Assembly (NCBI RefSeq): GCF_004210375.1
Contig: NC_134834.1
Coordinates: 161,219,290 to 161,283,289, forward strand
DNA length: 64,000 bases
From: Tachypleus tridentatus
Lineage: Eukaryota; Arthropoda; Merostomata; Xiphosura; Limulidae
Reading direction: 5' to 3'
Shown here piece by piece: positions 34,346 through 46,807 of the stretch. The notes beneath the pieces were generated by a model. It did no database searches, had not been told where the DNA came from, and saw only the letters and a program-made list of their open reading frames with translations. How positions within the stretch are numbered: position 1 is the first letter of the stretch; each line of letters begins with the position of its first letter. The translations under genes and the position numbers were made by a program.

Positions 34346-36340
34346 ATGTTATGTGTTATTAAAAATTATGTTTGAGATATATTTCATGTTTGTATAAAAT
34401 GTTTAATTCATTTACGCAAAAGTTGTGCATGATCAAAATTTTTCTTCACCTAAACAGTTGATACTCTTAACAACAAATACAGAAAACTCTTTCATAGAAT
34501 ACACTTGTTAATATACATTTTTGTGTAATCAAACAGAAATCCAAGAATATAGTATGGAAAAGTTTTTATTGTCCTGTTGTTCACCAGATATTTGGAATAA
34601 AATTATTTTTTGTTAACAAAGCTGCTTAAAATTTAAAATTGTGACACAGAATAGTTGGAAATGTAATTTTTGAGATACTTTGTTATTGTGAAAATTAAAA
34701 TCAGAATAATATCTGTTTTGTAGATAACAACAAATGAGAAAAATAACCAGTGTTATTAATATAACTTTTTAAAAATGAAAGAGAACAAATACTGACACTA
34801 CACTGCTACATAATCTTCAATCAATAACTCTTTGGTTAATAACCAAAATCCTCTTTTCACTCTACTAGAACCACTGTTCTCTAATCCTTCTAGGTATTTT
34901 GATATCCATAGATTATCATTATTCAACTCCACTTGCAGTGATATGTTGAATTTCTATTTATTTGTAACCTTTTAGTTCATGTTTTCCAGTTTCTTGGGAG
35001 TTTATGTGCTCTACACTCTCTCATTCTCATATTCCTGTTTTTTTGCTTCTTTTATTGTGGCTCACAAAAATATGTCTGATATTCTTGTGGATTTGGAATA
35101 GCTTACCAACAACTATGGTTGTGTATAGTCGGTATCCTGCTTCTTGCTAATTTCTGTTGCAGGAGTATCTTTACCTGCTTGTATTGTTGAGGTTGTAGTC
35201 ACTTCCTTTGTTTGTAATGCTGTATGCACGCTTTACATACACTATTTCTTTGATCACTCTCAAACTAGATGTTTTCAGGTTCAAATGTGAACTTAAGGAA
35301 CCACTGTGTTACAATTGATGGAATACTTTGGCTGAATTTTGGATTCAAAGGACTTATTTTATCAGAAAGTATTATGGTAAAGGACACAACAACACATTTA
35401 AAAGAAACCTGACCGTTAAGTGGGAAGAACAAGATCACACTTGTCCCACATAAGTTTACTTGTTCATGTTGAAGCACTGATCTACACTGTGAGTAACCTT
35501 TTCTGAGCCCAATCAGTAGCTTGTAACATTTTAAGCCCCAGAGTTTACTACTGAAACACATGTGATCAAGAGTAATGATTAGTACAATTTATTACCAAGT
35601 TTTATTGATGTAATATCTATAGTAGGCTAGTTTCTCCTGTTCTTTATACTTTAGTCTAGTGTACATTTCATGTTGACCTGAAATTTTCAAATGTGAAATC
35701 ATTTAGTAAATGTGTATTTAATTTACATAGGCATGTATATTAATTTTGGATACAGACCACGCATATAATGTACGCAGGTTTGTATTCTATTTTGGGATAT
35801 ATGCTACATGTGAAATATACATCGTTTGCCCATACCGTTCATAGGAGTCAGTGCTGAAATTTCAGCTGGATAAACAAAAACAATTTGGGTAAAGTGTTAT
35901 GCTCAAAGACACAACAGTAGTTATCGTGCCCAAGGTATATCGTATGATTTATAGGACACCAGATGAGCGGATTTTAAAGAGTTACATAACGGTTACCTGA
36001 TCTGTAAGTTATACTGACATGTGAAGGTTACATAATTTACAAAAAAAAATGCCGCCTAAGGGTTAAAGTTCGACACCCTCCCACTTTGAACAGACATAGC
36101 TTTTCTGCTCATATCAAAAATACTTTGGTTTTGTTAGTGTAGTAAGTAATATGCATGCTTTACATATAGAACACTTTGAAAATTGTTAAAGATGAAGTAT
36201 ATTTTAAAAAATGAAAAACAATCAACTTAACATAATACACCTTAAAATAATTTTATATTTAAAATTTATTTCATCATTAGATGTCAGATCTTATTTATGG
36301 TTCATTTTAGACTAAATATATTTTTGTATTTATCATTAAA
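34346..36340. other. intergenic DNA
   Basis: No gene or repeat recognised. A 98-codon minus frame (35265-35561) reads as mixed protein but has no splice context or family. Confidence 0.4.
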
Positions 36341-36485
36341 GGACATGATTGGATAGTTCATTCTTTAGTATAAATTATTAGATCTTCATATATATGTGTA
36401 TGTGAAAGACCATTCACTTTGTAACGTTCTTCTACGTTATATACAATTTTCGTGCACTTTAACTGTATGATGATTTTCACAAACG

Positions 36486-36491
36486 TTTATT
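36486..36491 (-). terminator. poly(A) signal of the orphan gene
   Basis: TTTATT on the plus strand reads AATAAA on the minus strand, about 70 bases after the stop codon at 36560-36562. Confidence 0.4.
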
Positions 36492-36559
36492 AGGATAAAA
36501 ATAACACAACAATATTTAAAATACAAAGTGATAAAATGATAAAAATAACACAACAACAT

Positions 36560-36942
36560 TTAAAATACAAAGTGATAATACTTGAAACATGCATTTATCA
36601 GAATCATGATAAACAGAAAAGCAATTAAAAGGATTAGAAATTTAAAGAAGGATGCATTTTCAAATATATGAAATATGCTGCTTGTATTGTTGAACATATA
36701 ATTTTCTATTTCGTCTTCATTGTTCCGATCTTCCTTCTCCATTGGCAGTTCCTTTTCGTATATTGTCATGTTGATTTTTCTTCCAGGAGATAACAGTTTT
36801 GTGTTTGTCATCGCACGATAAATGTTTTTATATGAAGTTACGGTTTTTTCTGTTGTGATATGTCTTTCTTCTTTCGAGAATAATTCTTTGTTATCCTTGG
36901 CTTCATGAACTGTTTCAAGGGGTGTTATAGCTGAAGGTTTCT
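36560..36942 (-). CDS. orphan gene, exon 2 (linker and membrane anchor)
   Basis: Two bases plus 126 codons and a TAA stop. The charged linker contains KEERHITTEKTVTSY and MEKEDRNNEDEIENYM, then the 20-residue hydrophobic segment and a short tail. The tandem copy (37518-37767) keeps the same C-terminal frame: KELPTEKKDQKSED, LFKFIIFLIAFIFVMI and NACFKYYRFVF. Protein-level conservation supports a real coding past. Confidence 0.5.
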
Positions 36943-38979
36943 CTGTGATTTATGAGAATAATATTTTTAATATACAAATATGTTCAGTTTTAATACAAGC
37001 AAATCAGTAAAATAATGTTATACATAAAGACTGAAATTTTATAAAGGATGGTTACAAATAGTCCTTGAAAAAAATAGCATAATCGCAAAGAGAAACTACC
37101 ACATTCTGTAAAAAACACGCATCGAATTAATGAAATAAGTATGTGAAGACTATTATAAAAAAATATCTTCAACTGCATCATCTCTAAAAAGTTAGTTTTG
37201 TACTGTTGAAATCATCTAGACTTTTCCACTTGAATGATATAATCATATCCAGAAAAGCATCTGAACTATATTGCGTACAAATCATCTAAATTAACTACTG
37301 CACGAGCTACTAATAATTTATTCAACATCAACAGTAGGACATGATTGGATAGTTCATTCTTTAGTATAAATCATTAGATCTTCATATCTATGTGGGTGTG
37401 AAAGACCATTCACTTTGTGACGTTCTCCTACATTATATACAATTTTCGTGTACCTAAAATTTATTGGGATAAAAAAACATTTAAAATACAGTAATAAAAT
37501 GATAAAAATAACAACATTTAAAATACAAAGCGATAATACTTAAAACATGCATTTATAAGGATCATGACAAAAATGAAAGCAATTAAAAATATTATAAATT
37601 TAAATAATGGTGCATTTTCAAATAAGCGAATTATGTTGCTTCTATTATTTTCTGTTTTGTCTTCACTCTTCTGATCTTTCTTCTCCGTTGGTAGTTCCTT
37701 TTCGTATGTTATGTTGAAATCTCTTCCACGAGATGACAGTGTTGTTTTGTCATCGAACTACCACGTTCTGTAAAAAAAAACACAAAAAACATGCATCGAA
37801 TTAATGAAATAGAAAGTATATGTGAAAGCTATTATAAAAAATATCTTCAACTGCATCATCTCTAAAAAGTTAGTTTTGTACTGTTGAAATCATCTAAATT
37901 TTCCACTTGAATGATTTAATCATATCCAGAAAAGCATCTAAACTATATTGCGTACAAATCAGCTAAATTACCTACTGCACGAGCTACTAATAATTGTTGG
38001 TGAAAATAAATGAGTTAAAGGTTTATTATAATGGAGAAGACAAGAAAACGTTTAACGACAGGATATTTGAAGATTATTAAAATTTTTTTATTTTTGCACA
38101 GATCATTGGTCAACTTTACATCAATACTGATCTATTTCTCACAATCATTTTTATTGAAGTTCCACGTTAGTCCCCCGGCTTTTCATTTCAGAACAGATCA
38201 AAACAAGATGTATTGGTTCTTGTATCATAATTTATTCAACATCTACAGTTGGAAGGTATCGTATCATCCTTAGAAGAATATTTACCTGATAAACCAACTT
38301 TGTTATAAACCATGATAATGCATTCTTGGTTACGAATTACCTAATTTAGTACGAATGAAGTTGAGTTATTCAGCACATCGATATATAATTAAAACGCTCA
38401 AACAATGACAAAAATAGTGAAAGTTCATGCTATCACCAACGAAACAGTAACATTGATGTGTTATATAAATTACTTTGGTGAAATACATATAGGTAAACTT
38501 AATGATAGTATCACCAAACTTTATGATTTATTCGCCTAAATACTTTTATGAAACGCCGATTTCTAGTGTTAAGTCCTCAAAGATATTTGTGTTCCACTGG
38601 GGCCGGTACATATGTATATTACAACGGGACGCACAATCAGACCAAACTAAAATCATGTGAGAGTTAAATAATATTATCATTATTGATTTTGATTGTCAGG
38701 TTGGCTAAAACACTGCTGGTTCCTGATAGATTTAATGTAGGAAGAATTGGTTTTTTTACCTGTGTTGGTCAGTTTCCACCCAGAGACCCGCCGTTGGGAA
38801 TTAGACATCGTATAAGCAGTTGAAGTTTTGCTATTTTCATTTAAATCATGTATTTTTCTTTTTGTTGAATTTTTTTTTGAAAATATCATGTCCTGGGTGT
38901 CTGTTTTAATAACAACAAACAGACACACCAGAAGAACTCCGAAAAAGATGTTAGATTTGGTATAAACGTTTTGCAACAT
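36560..38979 (-). CDS. orphan two-exon gene: signal peptide plus C-terminal membrane anchor
   Basis: Exon 1 (38979-38760) starts at ATG with a short lead and a hydrophobic stretch (IFFGVLLVCLFVVI) typical of a signal peptide, then a Ser/Lys/Asn-rich part to GWKLTNT, and ends ACAG|gtaaaa with one base over. Exon 2 (36942-36560) follows an acceptor (aaatcacag) and supplies the two bases to make Glu. It runs EKPSAITPLETVHEAK to a strongly hydrophobic end (FFKFLILLIAFLFIMILI) and stops after CFKYYHFVF. The product would be about 199 residues, secreted to the surface and anchored by its C-terminal membrane segment, with N-glycosylation motifs (NMT, NNT, NAS). I recognise no family. The exon pairing is an inference from matching phase. 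Confidence 0.45.
37337..37995 (-). repeat. tandem duplication, copy 2
   Basis: About 660 bp, directly repeated after copy 1. It lacks the part of copy 1 that holds the exon-2 acceptor. Confidence 0.88.
37518..37767 (-). pseudogene. duplicated last exon of the orphan gene, probably broken
   Basis: An excellent acceptor (tttttttttacag) precedes it. Reading on from exon 1 gives a short frame (ERGSSMTKQHCHLVEE) that meets a stop before the membrane segment. The anchor lies in another frame because one base is missing relative to copy 1 near MTK. It could act as an alternative last exon giving a form without the anchor, or be dead. Confidence 0.4.
38760..38979 (-). CDS. orphan gene, exon 1 (signal peptide)
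   Basis: 73 codons plus one base from ATG at 38979. A hydrophobic core at residues 11-24 is followed by a polar segment with KKNSTKRK, and the donor is acacag|gtaaaa. Read without splicing, the frame would continue to 38680 and give a 99-residue protein with the same signal. Confidence 0.45.
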
Positions 38980-39420
38980 GTCAAGTGTTTCTCTTTGGCT
39001 TTCGAACTATTTCAAATTGAACTCATTCTACACAAATCCGTTGATAACGGATAATAAGAGAGTATTGTTGTGAGGTAGACAATATTTATTGCAATAATAT
39101 GCTATGATACTGCTTTTATATCTAAACAATATTAGTAAACTGATTTTACCAATTTCAAATCAGCGAACAGCAGTAACTTTGAATTTATTTAACTTTAGAA
39201 AATAAAACGACCTATATATTAGAGATGTAACTATATATACATAAGTACACACATATGAAGGTATTTTAAGATTTAACAAACCTTTCGCATTTACTGCTTT
39301 ATTAGGGTTAATATACACAACTGTATGATATTAGAATATTCATTACCTGTAATGTTCTATCTCTCGAGTCTGTGGTGACGTGCGTCTAACAATGTATAAA
39401 TTACAATTGTTGTTCTCATT
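38980..39420. other. upstream of the orphan gene
   Basis: AT-rich; no clear TATA box or other promoter element could be picked out with confidence. Confidence 0.4.
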
Positions 39421-39544
39421 TTAGAGTAAAATTTATGCTAACTTATACAGCGATACTAACATCTGATATATTGTTACGTATTATAATTTGAAATAATGGG
39501 AAATTTTAATTTAGGATTTAATTAAACGTTAATATGTATGAAAT

Positions 39545-39795
39545 TTATGATACTTATTACTCGTAATTTCAGGATGATGGATTCGAATCCCTTTCTCAAA
39601 AAACGTGTTCTCCCTTTCAGCCGTCAGGTCGTTATAAAGTTACGGTTTATCTCTCTATTCGTTGATAAAGAGTAGCCCAAGAGTTGACGGTGGGTGGTGA
39701 TGACGATCTGCCTTCCTTTTGTCTTACACTGCTAAATTACAGACGGCTAGCGCGGATAGCCCTCTTGTAGCTTTGCACAAAATTAAAAATAAAGA
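39545..39795 (+). repeat. SINE family 1, twin of the copy at 21405
   Basis: Same truncation and flanks as in segment A, with about 10 percent difference by eye. Confidence 0.82.
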
Positions 39796-40077
39796 ACCAA
39801 CCTATCCATTTAATGAAACGAGCTGGATGGAAGTCATGCAAATTCATGATTAATAAAAAGTTATCTCAGGACATGAAAGTTATTTATATTTATAAGTTAA
39901 ATATATATTCTTTAAAACCGAAAACGCCCATAGAAAAGGCAAAACACAACATATGAAACTGTAAATTTACATGTATCTCTTCATGGAAACAAGAATCTTC
40001 ATGTTGAATTTGGTGAAGATCCATCAAAAGAGGCAAAGTAGTGGTAAACAAAACAAACACTCGTATATCCACACCCT

Positions 40078-40352
40078 ACGAATTTTGTTTTTGTATTTCG
40101 CATAAAGTTTCTCGAGGGCTATCTGTGCTAGCCGTCCCTAATTTAGCAGTGTAAGACTAGAGGGAAAGCAGCTAGTCATCACCACTCACCGCCAACTCTT
40201 GGGATACTTTTACCAAAGAATAAGGGGATTGATCGTCACCTTATAACGCCTCTACAGCTGAAAGGGCGAGCATGTTTGGTGGGACGGGATGCGAACCGCG
40301 ACTCTCAGATTACGAGTCGCACGCCTTAATACACTTGGCCATGCCGGGCCGC
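40078..40352 (-). repeat. SINE family 1, full length, present only in A'
   Basis: Minus-strand copy with complete head (GCATGGCCAAG... side reads GGCCATGCCGGGCC) and tail. The matching site in segment A (CACCCTGCGGATAG) is empty, so this copy arrived after the duplication. Confidence 0.92.
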
Positions 40353-42659
40353 ACCTGCGAAGTATTTACATGGATATACAACAGACAATACTGTTGTATT
40401 TTCAAGACGGCCAGTGTAAGTATTAAAACTTTAATTAAAATATAATGTTAACACCCATACAGCCGTCTTGAGAACACATTTTTACTTCGAGTGTCTCGTT
40501 ATTATGAAACACAGTACTATTACATTTCTATAGATGTTACTCGTTCCGCATTTGAAGTGTTTATGACGTCATATGTGCTTCTTGAGAATGGAGAAAGATA
40601 AAGCCCTCCGCGACAAGAAACGTGACCGACTACATTTTTTCAATATTGTGATGTATTTGTATATTTCGTAATGAATAACACAGCAGCACATATTTTAATT
40701 TTAAGAGTGTTCTTAAAACGTTCAACTATAAACACTTTATTTTATGTGTAGTAAAGAAGTTGATTTCTTGTTCCCAGAGATGACGTTAGAACACATGATT
40801 AGAAAGGTTATGTTCCAGCATCACTAAGAAGTTTAGAGTGTGTTCGACCTTGTTTTGAAAGTTTCTTGAAGGATTTTACTAGTGTCCTCCTTTCTTATTT
40901 TTGAATAGAATAATTCATGCATATTACAAAAAACAACATCGATACACATCAGCAAATATTCAACTAATTGTTGTAGTGTAATTAGATATGGTTGGTTTAT
41001 GTAAAACTGGTTCAACGCTATAATTACTGTTAATAATTTTCTGTAAATATCTATCATTACATACTATGTAGATTAATAACTAATTAATGCTTTTTAAATT
41101 AAATGTTGAGTAATTAATTGAATTATTAATGTATACGTAATATGTAAATTGAATTAATCAATATGCAAATATAATTAATCAGGTTAATTAACTGCTTCGT
41201 TCCCTTATACCCGAGAGGGGGCTTATGGGTTTAATGTTCCTAGTGTCCTCGAATAGTGCATGTTTACTTCTGATTCCAAAATCCTATCCTAATTACAAAT
41301 TAAATATTGTAAATATTTGAAAATTGAAATGATGATTTGAAGTTCTAAATTTGGTGTTGAAGAATGACGTATTCTGTAGGATCTCAAAACATAAAGGTTA
41401 CAACAGATGTTTTAACATTATATAGTGACATGAGATAAAAGTACGTAATTGAGGTTTATTTATGGTTCGGTTCCTCAAGGTGGGCTTTGCAGATGGCCCG
41501 ACGTGGCTTTGCTGTAAGAAAAACACACACAATACTCACTGCAGGTGACAATGCTTTTCATCCTGTTCCAGAGTTGATATAAATACCCTCATATTCCATA
41601 ACAATTTATATATTTTAAATGACTAAAGATCGTTTTAACTGAGGTTTGGTATGCTGTAAACCCAGTTGTCTTGATAAGTTCTGCTACTAAGCAAAAACAT
41701 CATATGCAGCACGTAAGGTATGCGTAAAGGTGTTAATTCTTGTTACATTAAATTCGTATATAATTAGCAAAGAAAATTTTGAAATCAAATATTATCAATA
41801 TTATTATTATGAAAATTCACAAATGTCACAATTTACAAAGTACAGATCATACTTTGCAGGTTTAGGCATCACAAACATATCATTAAAAAGAAAAAAAAAG
41901 TTATACATATCTAGTTCAAGATTTCAAGGAAAATACAAATGTACTTTTTGGAACCATAAACCGGTCTTTGAAATGCTCAAATGAAAAAGAAACATTTTTT
42001 TACACAATATCACAAAACCCCAAAGTAGGGGTGTTGCTCTTAATTAAACCAGTTAAGTTTTCATTATCTAAGTTAAGTGATCTATAAAGCATGTTTAGAG
42101 ACTCTTACCCAACAAGACTAGAAGTTTTTAAATTTCCTGAAAGGCCTAATAATCAAGTAAAAGGGGAAAATGACTTTGCCTGTGAGGGGGTTAAAATACA
42201 TAAAAAGTTCAACGTGAAAATCCTTAATCAGGATAATTTTGGAAATTGCGAACAAACGTTGGCTACCACCATTTTATATACGAGGTCTGTTTCACTGTGT
42301 CGGTATTTGGGTATTGATGTTAAATACCCAGGAGGGTCAGGTACATTTGACCTCTTCCTCATTTTTATAATTATTTCTCTAAAACTTCTCCTTAATATCA
42401 GATATTATACCGTTACTACAAATTAACAAACACTGAACATATCAGACATAGCTGAGTAGAATCGTTTCGATTTTATTCTACACCAGCGTGGAGTATAATT
42501 CACATAAATCATCTCCACATATTATCATTTAATATCAAGTTAGATATTAACCCAACTGATAACTTCATACGAGGTCTGTTCCAAGTTTGACTGTGTGGGT
42601 ATTTGGGTATTGATGTTGTTAAATACCCAGGAGGGTCAGGTACATTTGACCTCTTCCTC

Positions 42660-44487
42660 CCTCCCGAACGATTATAGCGTCTGTCTTTAGGGTGTGTTTT
42701 TTTTTAAAAGCTTTGGGCCAGAGTAAAAGTATAACATCATACTCAGGTCCATTTCAGGGCTCAGTCCATGCATGGACGAACAAGAAGTTTTTTTTTTTCT
42801 TCATTTAATTTTTTTCCTTATATATATATATATTTTTTTTGTATTTTCATATATATATATATTTTTTTGTATTTTTCTCCTTTTTCTCGATTGAGAGAAT
42901 GCTACTACTACTTGTAGTAACACACAAAAAAGAAAGTAATAATAATTATTATTATTCAAAAGAAATTATTTAAAAAGAAAATAATAATTATAAAAATAAA
43001 AATAAACAAGGACTAAGTGTCTAGTGCATAGTGGCCAGCTTGTGTTACATTTCTTAAATATATGTTAAAAGGGGAGAGGTATTTAGGACCATTTATATCA
43101 TGTACGTGATATCTGTCGAGATCACACATTAAGTCATTTTTATGCCAATTCTTATTGAAATATTTTAGAGAATTATGCAAGAGTCTTTCAGCTATTGTAT
43201 CTATGTTTGCATACTTGTGCATGAATGTGGGTGCTATGTTAATCCAGGCAGGTGATGCATATTCTATTGTTGGTCTAATGTACGTTTTGTAGATTTTAAG
43301 TATGTTGTCTGGTGATGTTCCTTGGATTTTACCTGAAAGACTTCTTGCATAGTTTGCTCTTTTCCAGATTCGTATCAGTACATTTTTAATATGTGGTAGC
43401 CACGTTAATTTTGAGTCATAGGTTAGACCTAGAAATTTAGCAGAAGTAGCAGTCAGTAAAAGTGATCCATTCATATAGAGTTTTGGTGGATCTTTTTTCA
43501 GCTTATTCAGTCTGCTGAATACTATGACTTGGGTTTTTGGAATATTAATTTTGATTCTTTATTTCTGGCAGTATTCTTCGATGTTATTTAGGACTGGTTG
43601 TAGGTTCGTTGCTGCTATTGACGGAGTGGGGGCACTTTTCCAGACTGCTACATCGTCAGCGAACTGTGATGCATAACCTAAATTTAGGTCCGACAGAGGC
43701 ATATCACTCACGTACATGATAAATAATATAGGGCTAACAACCCCTTCCTGCGGGACTCCTGCTTCGGGTGAAAAGGAATCTGAGTGGGCCCCATTTACAT
43801 TTACTTTACACATTCTGTTATCCAGGAAGTTGGACAGCCAGCGAATAGTTTCCTGGGGTAATGCCATTTCAAGTAATCTATGTCGTAAGCCGTTATGCCA
43901 CACTGTGTCAAATGCTTTCTCAATGTCGAGAAAGCAAGCTACGGTGCATTCTTTTTTGTTGAAGCTGTCGGTAATTGATTCTGTAAGTCGAATCAGGTGG
44001 TCTGTAGTTTGGCGGTTGTTTCGAAATCCGTTTTGAATTTCTGGTAATTTTGAATTTTCTTCTAAGTAAACTGACAGACGATTACTAATTATCCTCTCTA
44101 ATACTTTGCCAATACAACTGGTTAAGCTAATCGGGCGGTAGTTGTTTGGTTTATTCGCTGGCTTTCCTTCTTTCTGCAACATTAATATTATTGCTTCCTT
44201 CCAAGAAACAGGGATATATCCAGCCGATAGTGAGAGATTAAATAACGCTGTTAGGTGTTCATATTATCTCTGAGTGCCTTGTTTTAGGAGGATAGCTTGA
44301 ATACCATCTTCTCCAGGGGCTTTGTTTTTTGTGTTGTTAATGGCAGTTACGACTTCTGTTACAGTGATATGTTTTAGCAGTTGATGAGTGCTCCAGTCTT
44401 TTGTTTTTTCTTGGTGTGAAATAGTGTTGACTGGAAATTTAGGTGTAAAAATGCTTCTGTTTTGATCAATAAAGTTTGTGACTGTAT
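42660..44487 (-). mobile_element. Jockey-like LINE, 5' truncated, nearly open reverse transcriptase
   Basis: Minus-strand frames at 43559-44182 and 43013-43474 give most of a reverse transcriptase: NNYRPISLTSCIGKVLERII, QNGFRNNRQTTDHLIRL, FLDIEKAFDTVWHNGL, AGVPQEGVVSPILF, the catalytic FADD in ASQFADDVAVW, then KFLGLTYDSKLTWLPHI and IEYASPAWI. A single in-frame TAA separates the two frames (EEYCQK, stop, RIKIN), and another stop is seen upstream near 44.26 kb. The usual VPQGSVLSP is VPQEGVVSP. The 5' part and any ORF1 are absent; the DNA ends at the mariner boundary. The 3' side (42660-43012) is AT-rich with (AT)n runs. Confidence 0.9.
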
Positions 44488-44489
44488 TA

Positions 44490-45399
44490 CGAGGTCTGTT
44501 AAAAAAATACGCGAACTGTTTGAATTGCGCGGCTCCATTTGGTTCCAGGGGAATCCGCTTGGTGTCGCTAGGTTCGCACAGATCAGCTGATTACGACGCC
44601 ATTTCTCGATTGCAGATATCTTCATTTGTGTATTAGCTACGCGGTTTTAAGTGAAGTGCGATTTTTTTTTTTCGTTTGGCGGATTTCAGAATGAATGACC
44701 TGAAGGAGCAACGACTTGCTGTGAAATTTTGTGTTAAACTTGGAAAGAATGCGACTGAAACTTTTGCTATGCTTAACACGGCTTACGGTGATGTTGCTAT
44801 GAAGCGTACGGCATGTTTCAGGTGGCATGAACGTTTTAAGGATGGTCGACAGTTCATTGAAGATGATGAGCGTCCTGGACGTCCTTCCACATCAACTGAC
44901 GACCCACACGTCGACAAAATCAACACCCTGGTGCGGGCAAATCGACGTCTGACTGTTAGGGAGCTTGTTGAAGAGTGTGGGATATCAGTTGGATCTTGTT
45001 ACGAGATTTTGACCAAAAAATTGAAGATGCACCGCGTTGCTGCGAAATTTGTGCCTCAGAACTCGTGAGTTTTTGGCCAAACGCTCGATCACTGTTCTTC
45101 CCACCCCCCTACTCACCTGATCTTGCTCATTGCGATTTTTTCTTGTTCCTCAAACTCAAAAGAGCCTTGAAAGGAAGAAGATTTGAGACGATTCCCGAGA
45201 TTAAGGCAAATGCGACGAAGGAGCTGGAGGACATTACAAAAGAAGCGTGCCAGGACTGTTTCAACAAGTGGAAACACCGTTGGGATAAGTGTGTGCGTTG
45301 GGGAGGAGAGTACTTTGAAGGGGTTCCAGACCTGTAACTTCTAAATAAAGTAGATTTTGTTTTATGACGTCAGTCCGCGTATGTTTTGAACAGCCCTCG
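44490..45399 (+). mobile_element. mariner-type transposon with internal deletion
   Basis: 910 bp between TA dinucleotides. The left end CGAGGTCTGTTAAAAAAATA and the reverse of the right end CGAGGGCTGTTCAAAACATA are inverted repeats. From ATG 44691 the plus strand codes the DNA-binding half of a mariner transposase: VKFCVKLGKNATETFAML, FRWHERFKDGR, RPGRPSTSTDD, RRLTVRELVEECGIS. From about 45067 another frame gives the C-terminal end (PYSPDLAHCDFFLFLKLK to YFEGVPDL). The first two catalytic Asp regions are deleted. The element could only move with help from elsewhere. Confidence 0.92.
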
Positions 45400-46172
45400 T
45401 ATATTGTCACTATCAGACACAAATTACAGCTTTTGTAACGTTAAGTGGGAAAATTCGTCGCAATGACGGAAGGACGGACTAGAGGTTAGAAATAAAGAAT
45501 AAACTCACATGTTCCGGAACATTTTTTGTAATGTTATTTATCATCACAGCTATGCTGAAAATTATTAATTGCACAATATCTTGCTCACTACTATAGTAGT
45601 TGTAGTTAAGGTAAGGAAAATACAGTGGTTAAATTGGCCCCAACGACGTTAAGTTTACATCCTCCTGACATGTTCCTGCTCTTTTGGTTGAAACAAATAT
45701 AAATCTATACGTTTTTAATTAAGATTTAATATAAACACTAAATCAATATACAAATAAATGTATGAATATATTAGTTAGTTATAGTGATTTATAACTTATA
45801 AACACAAGAATCTGAGCATACTTGATTGTAAAAAGGGGTTAGGGCTGGATGCAATTAATTTTAGTGAGAAAGTTTTATGAGAACTTTTTAATGGTGACTG
45901 TACGATTGTAATTTCGAATAACGTAGTGTGTTAGCTGATCACAGAAACTGGATGGATTTTGGATTGTCGGCGTTTTTCTCCAGAAATGAGTGGACAGTAT
46001 TTAAAAGCATGATATTTGTTGTTGTTTTTTTACGAATTTATTATTTTACTTTGTATGTTACTGTCGTACGTGGGAACTTTTCAATTTATTTTATCCAAAT
46101 ACTTTCGAAAAATGAAAATTTCCACCACCGCCACATTCTGTTTCGATTGACATTTTTATTGAAGAAGCTTGT

Positions 46173-46805
46173 CTGTTACTGATAAAGTTATGTACAATCT
46201 TGTTAGTAAGTGATGTTAATTGTTAGAACTGGTGCGATGTTACGATCATTGGAGCTATCATTATAAAATAGGAAGTTTTACAGTAAAGAACGTTTTTGTG
46301 TTTATATCAACATTGAAAATCTAACAATTTATTTAAATTATAGAATTGATTTCTAGTTACTTATTCATATAAATATTAATCCGCGTGAATTTTAAAAATT
46401 ATTTCGGTATAGTTAAGCAAAAACAATAGAAAGATGAATCAATATACAAAGTTACGTAATATTTTATGTAAAATATTTACATAAACTAAGGAATGTATGA
46501 GGAAGAACGATCAAAGATATATGGAGATATGTTTGGGTGCTTTCTAACAGTGGATTGTTTGATTTTGTTAATAAAGCTTCTCTGATATTTTCTCTGTTTG
46601 TGTCAGTTTTAGTACTGCGATATTCTGTTAAAAAAACTGTGTTTATTTTAGTCATATTCCCATGGACTTGGGAAGGTGTTTTTGTTTGTTGTTGTTTTTT
46701 TTAACCTGAGCTTCAAGTTGCGTCTTGTTTAACTTATAAGAGGGTGAGCAACTGTTATAATGTATTTTGTAATGTTTTATGTTTTCTTAACATGTGTTTT
46801 CTTTC
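46173..46805. other. intergenic DNA
   Basis: AT-rich, no gene or repeat recognised. Confidence 0.5.
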
Positions 46806-46807
46806 TA

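Larger units (their letters stand above)
36341..37318 (-). repeat. tandem duplication, copy 1 (holds the last exon of the orphan gene)
   Basis: Begins GGACATGATTGGATAGTTCA, as does copy 2 at 37337. Both end near CACGAGCTACTAATAATT. Copy 1 is about 980 bp, copy 2 about 660 bp; copy 2 lacks about 280 bp in the middle. A smaller repeat of about 50 bp (ATAAAAATAACACAACAA) is present at 36495-36575. Confidence 0.88.
42281..45399. mobile_element. 3.1-kb insertion in A' bounded by TA and mariner-type ends
   Basis: Segment A is uninterrupted here (TTATATATATATTGTCAC). In A' the left junction is TATA|CGAGGTCTGTT and the right is CAGCCCTCG|TATATTGTC. The two outer ends match the two ends of the mariner at 44490-45399. 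CGAGGTCTGTT also occurs at 42570. An 80-bp direct repeat (42281-42362 and 42570-42655, with TACCCAGGAGGGTCAGGTAC) precedes a minus-strand LINE, then the mariner. So the whole piece behaves like one TA-targeted insertion carrying a LINE. Confidence 0.7.
39421..46172 (+). repeat. segment A', second copy of segment A with insertions
   Basis: Same order as 21272-24517. It has gained a SINE at 40078-40352 and a 3.1-kb insertion at 42281-45399. After removing these it is collinear with A to GAAGAAGCTTGTCT (24517 / 46172). Confidence 0.9.

Noticed and set aside
43716-44036. 106-codon plus frame
   Set aside because: Antisense shadow of the LINE reverse transcriptase.
44374-44828. Two minus frames at the LINE/mariner border
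   Set aside because: They span the mariner end and the antisense of its transposase.
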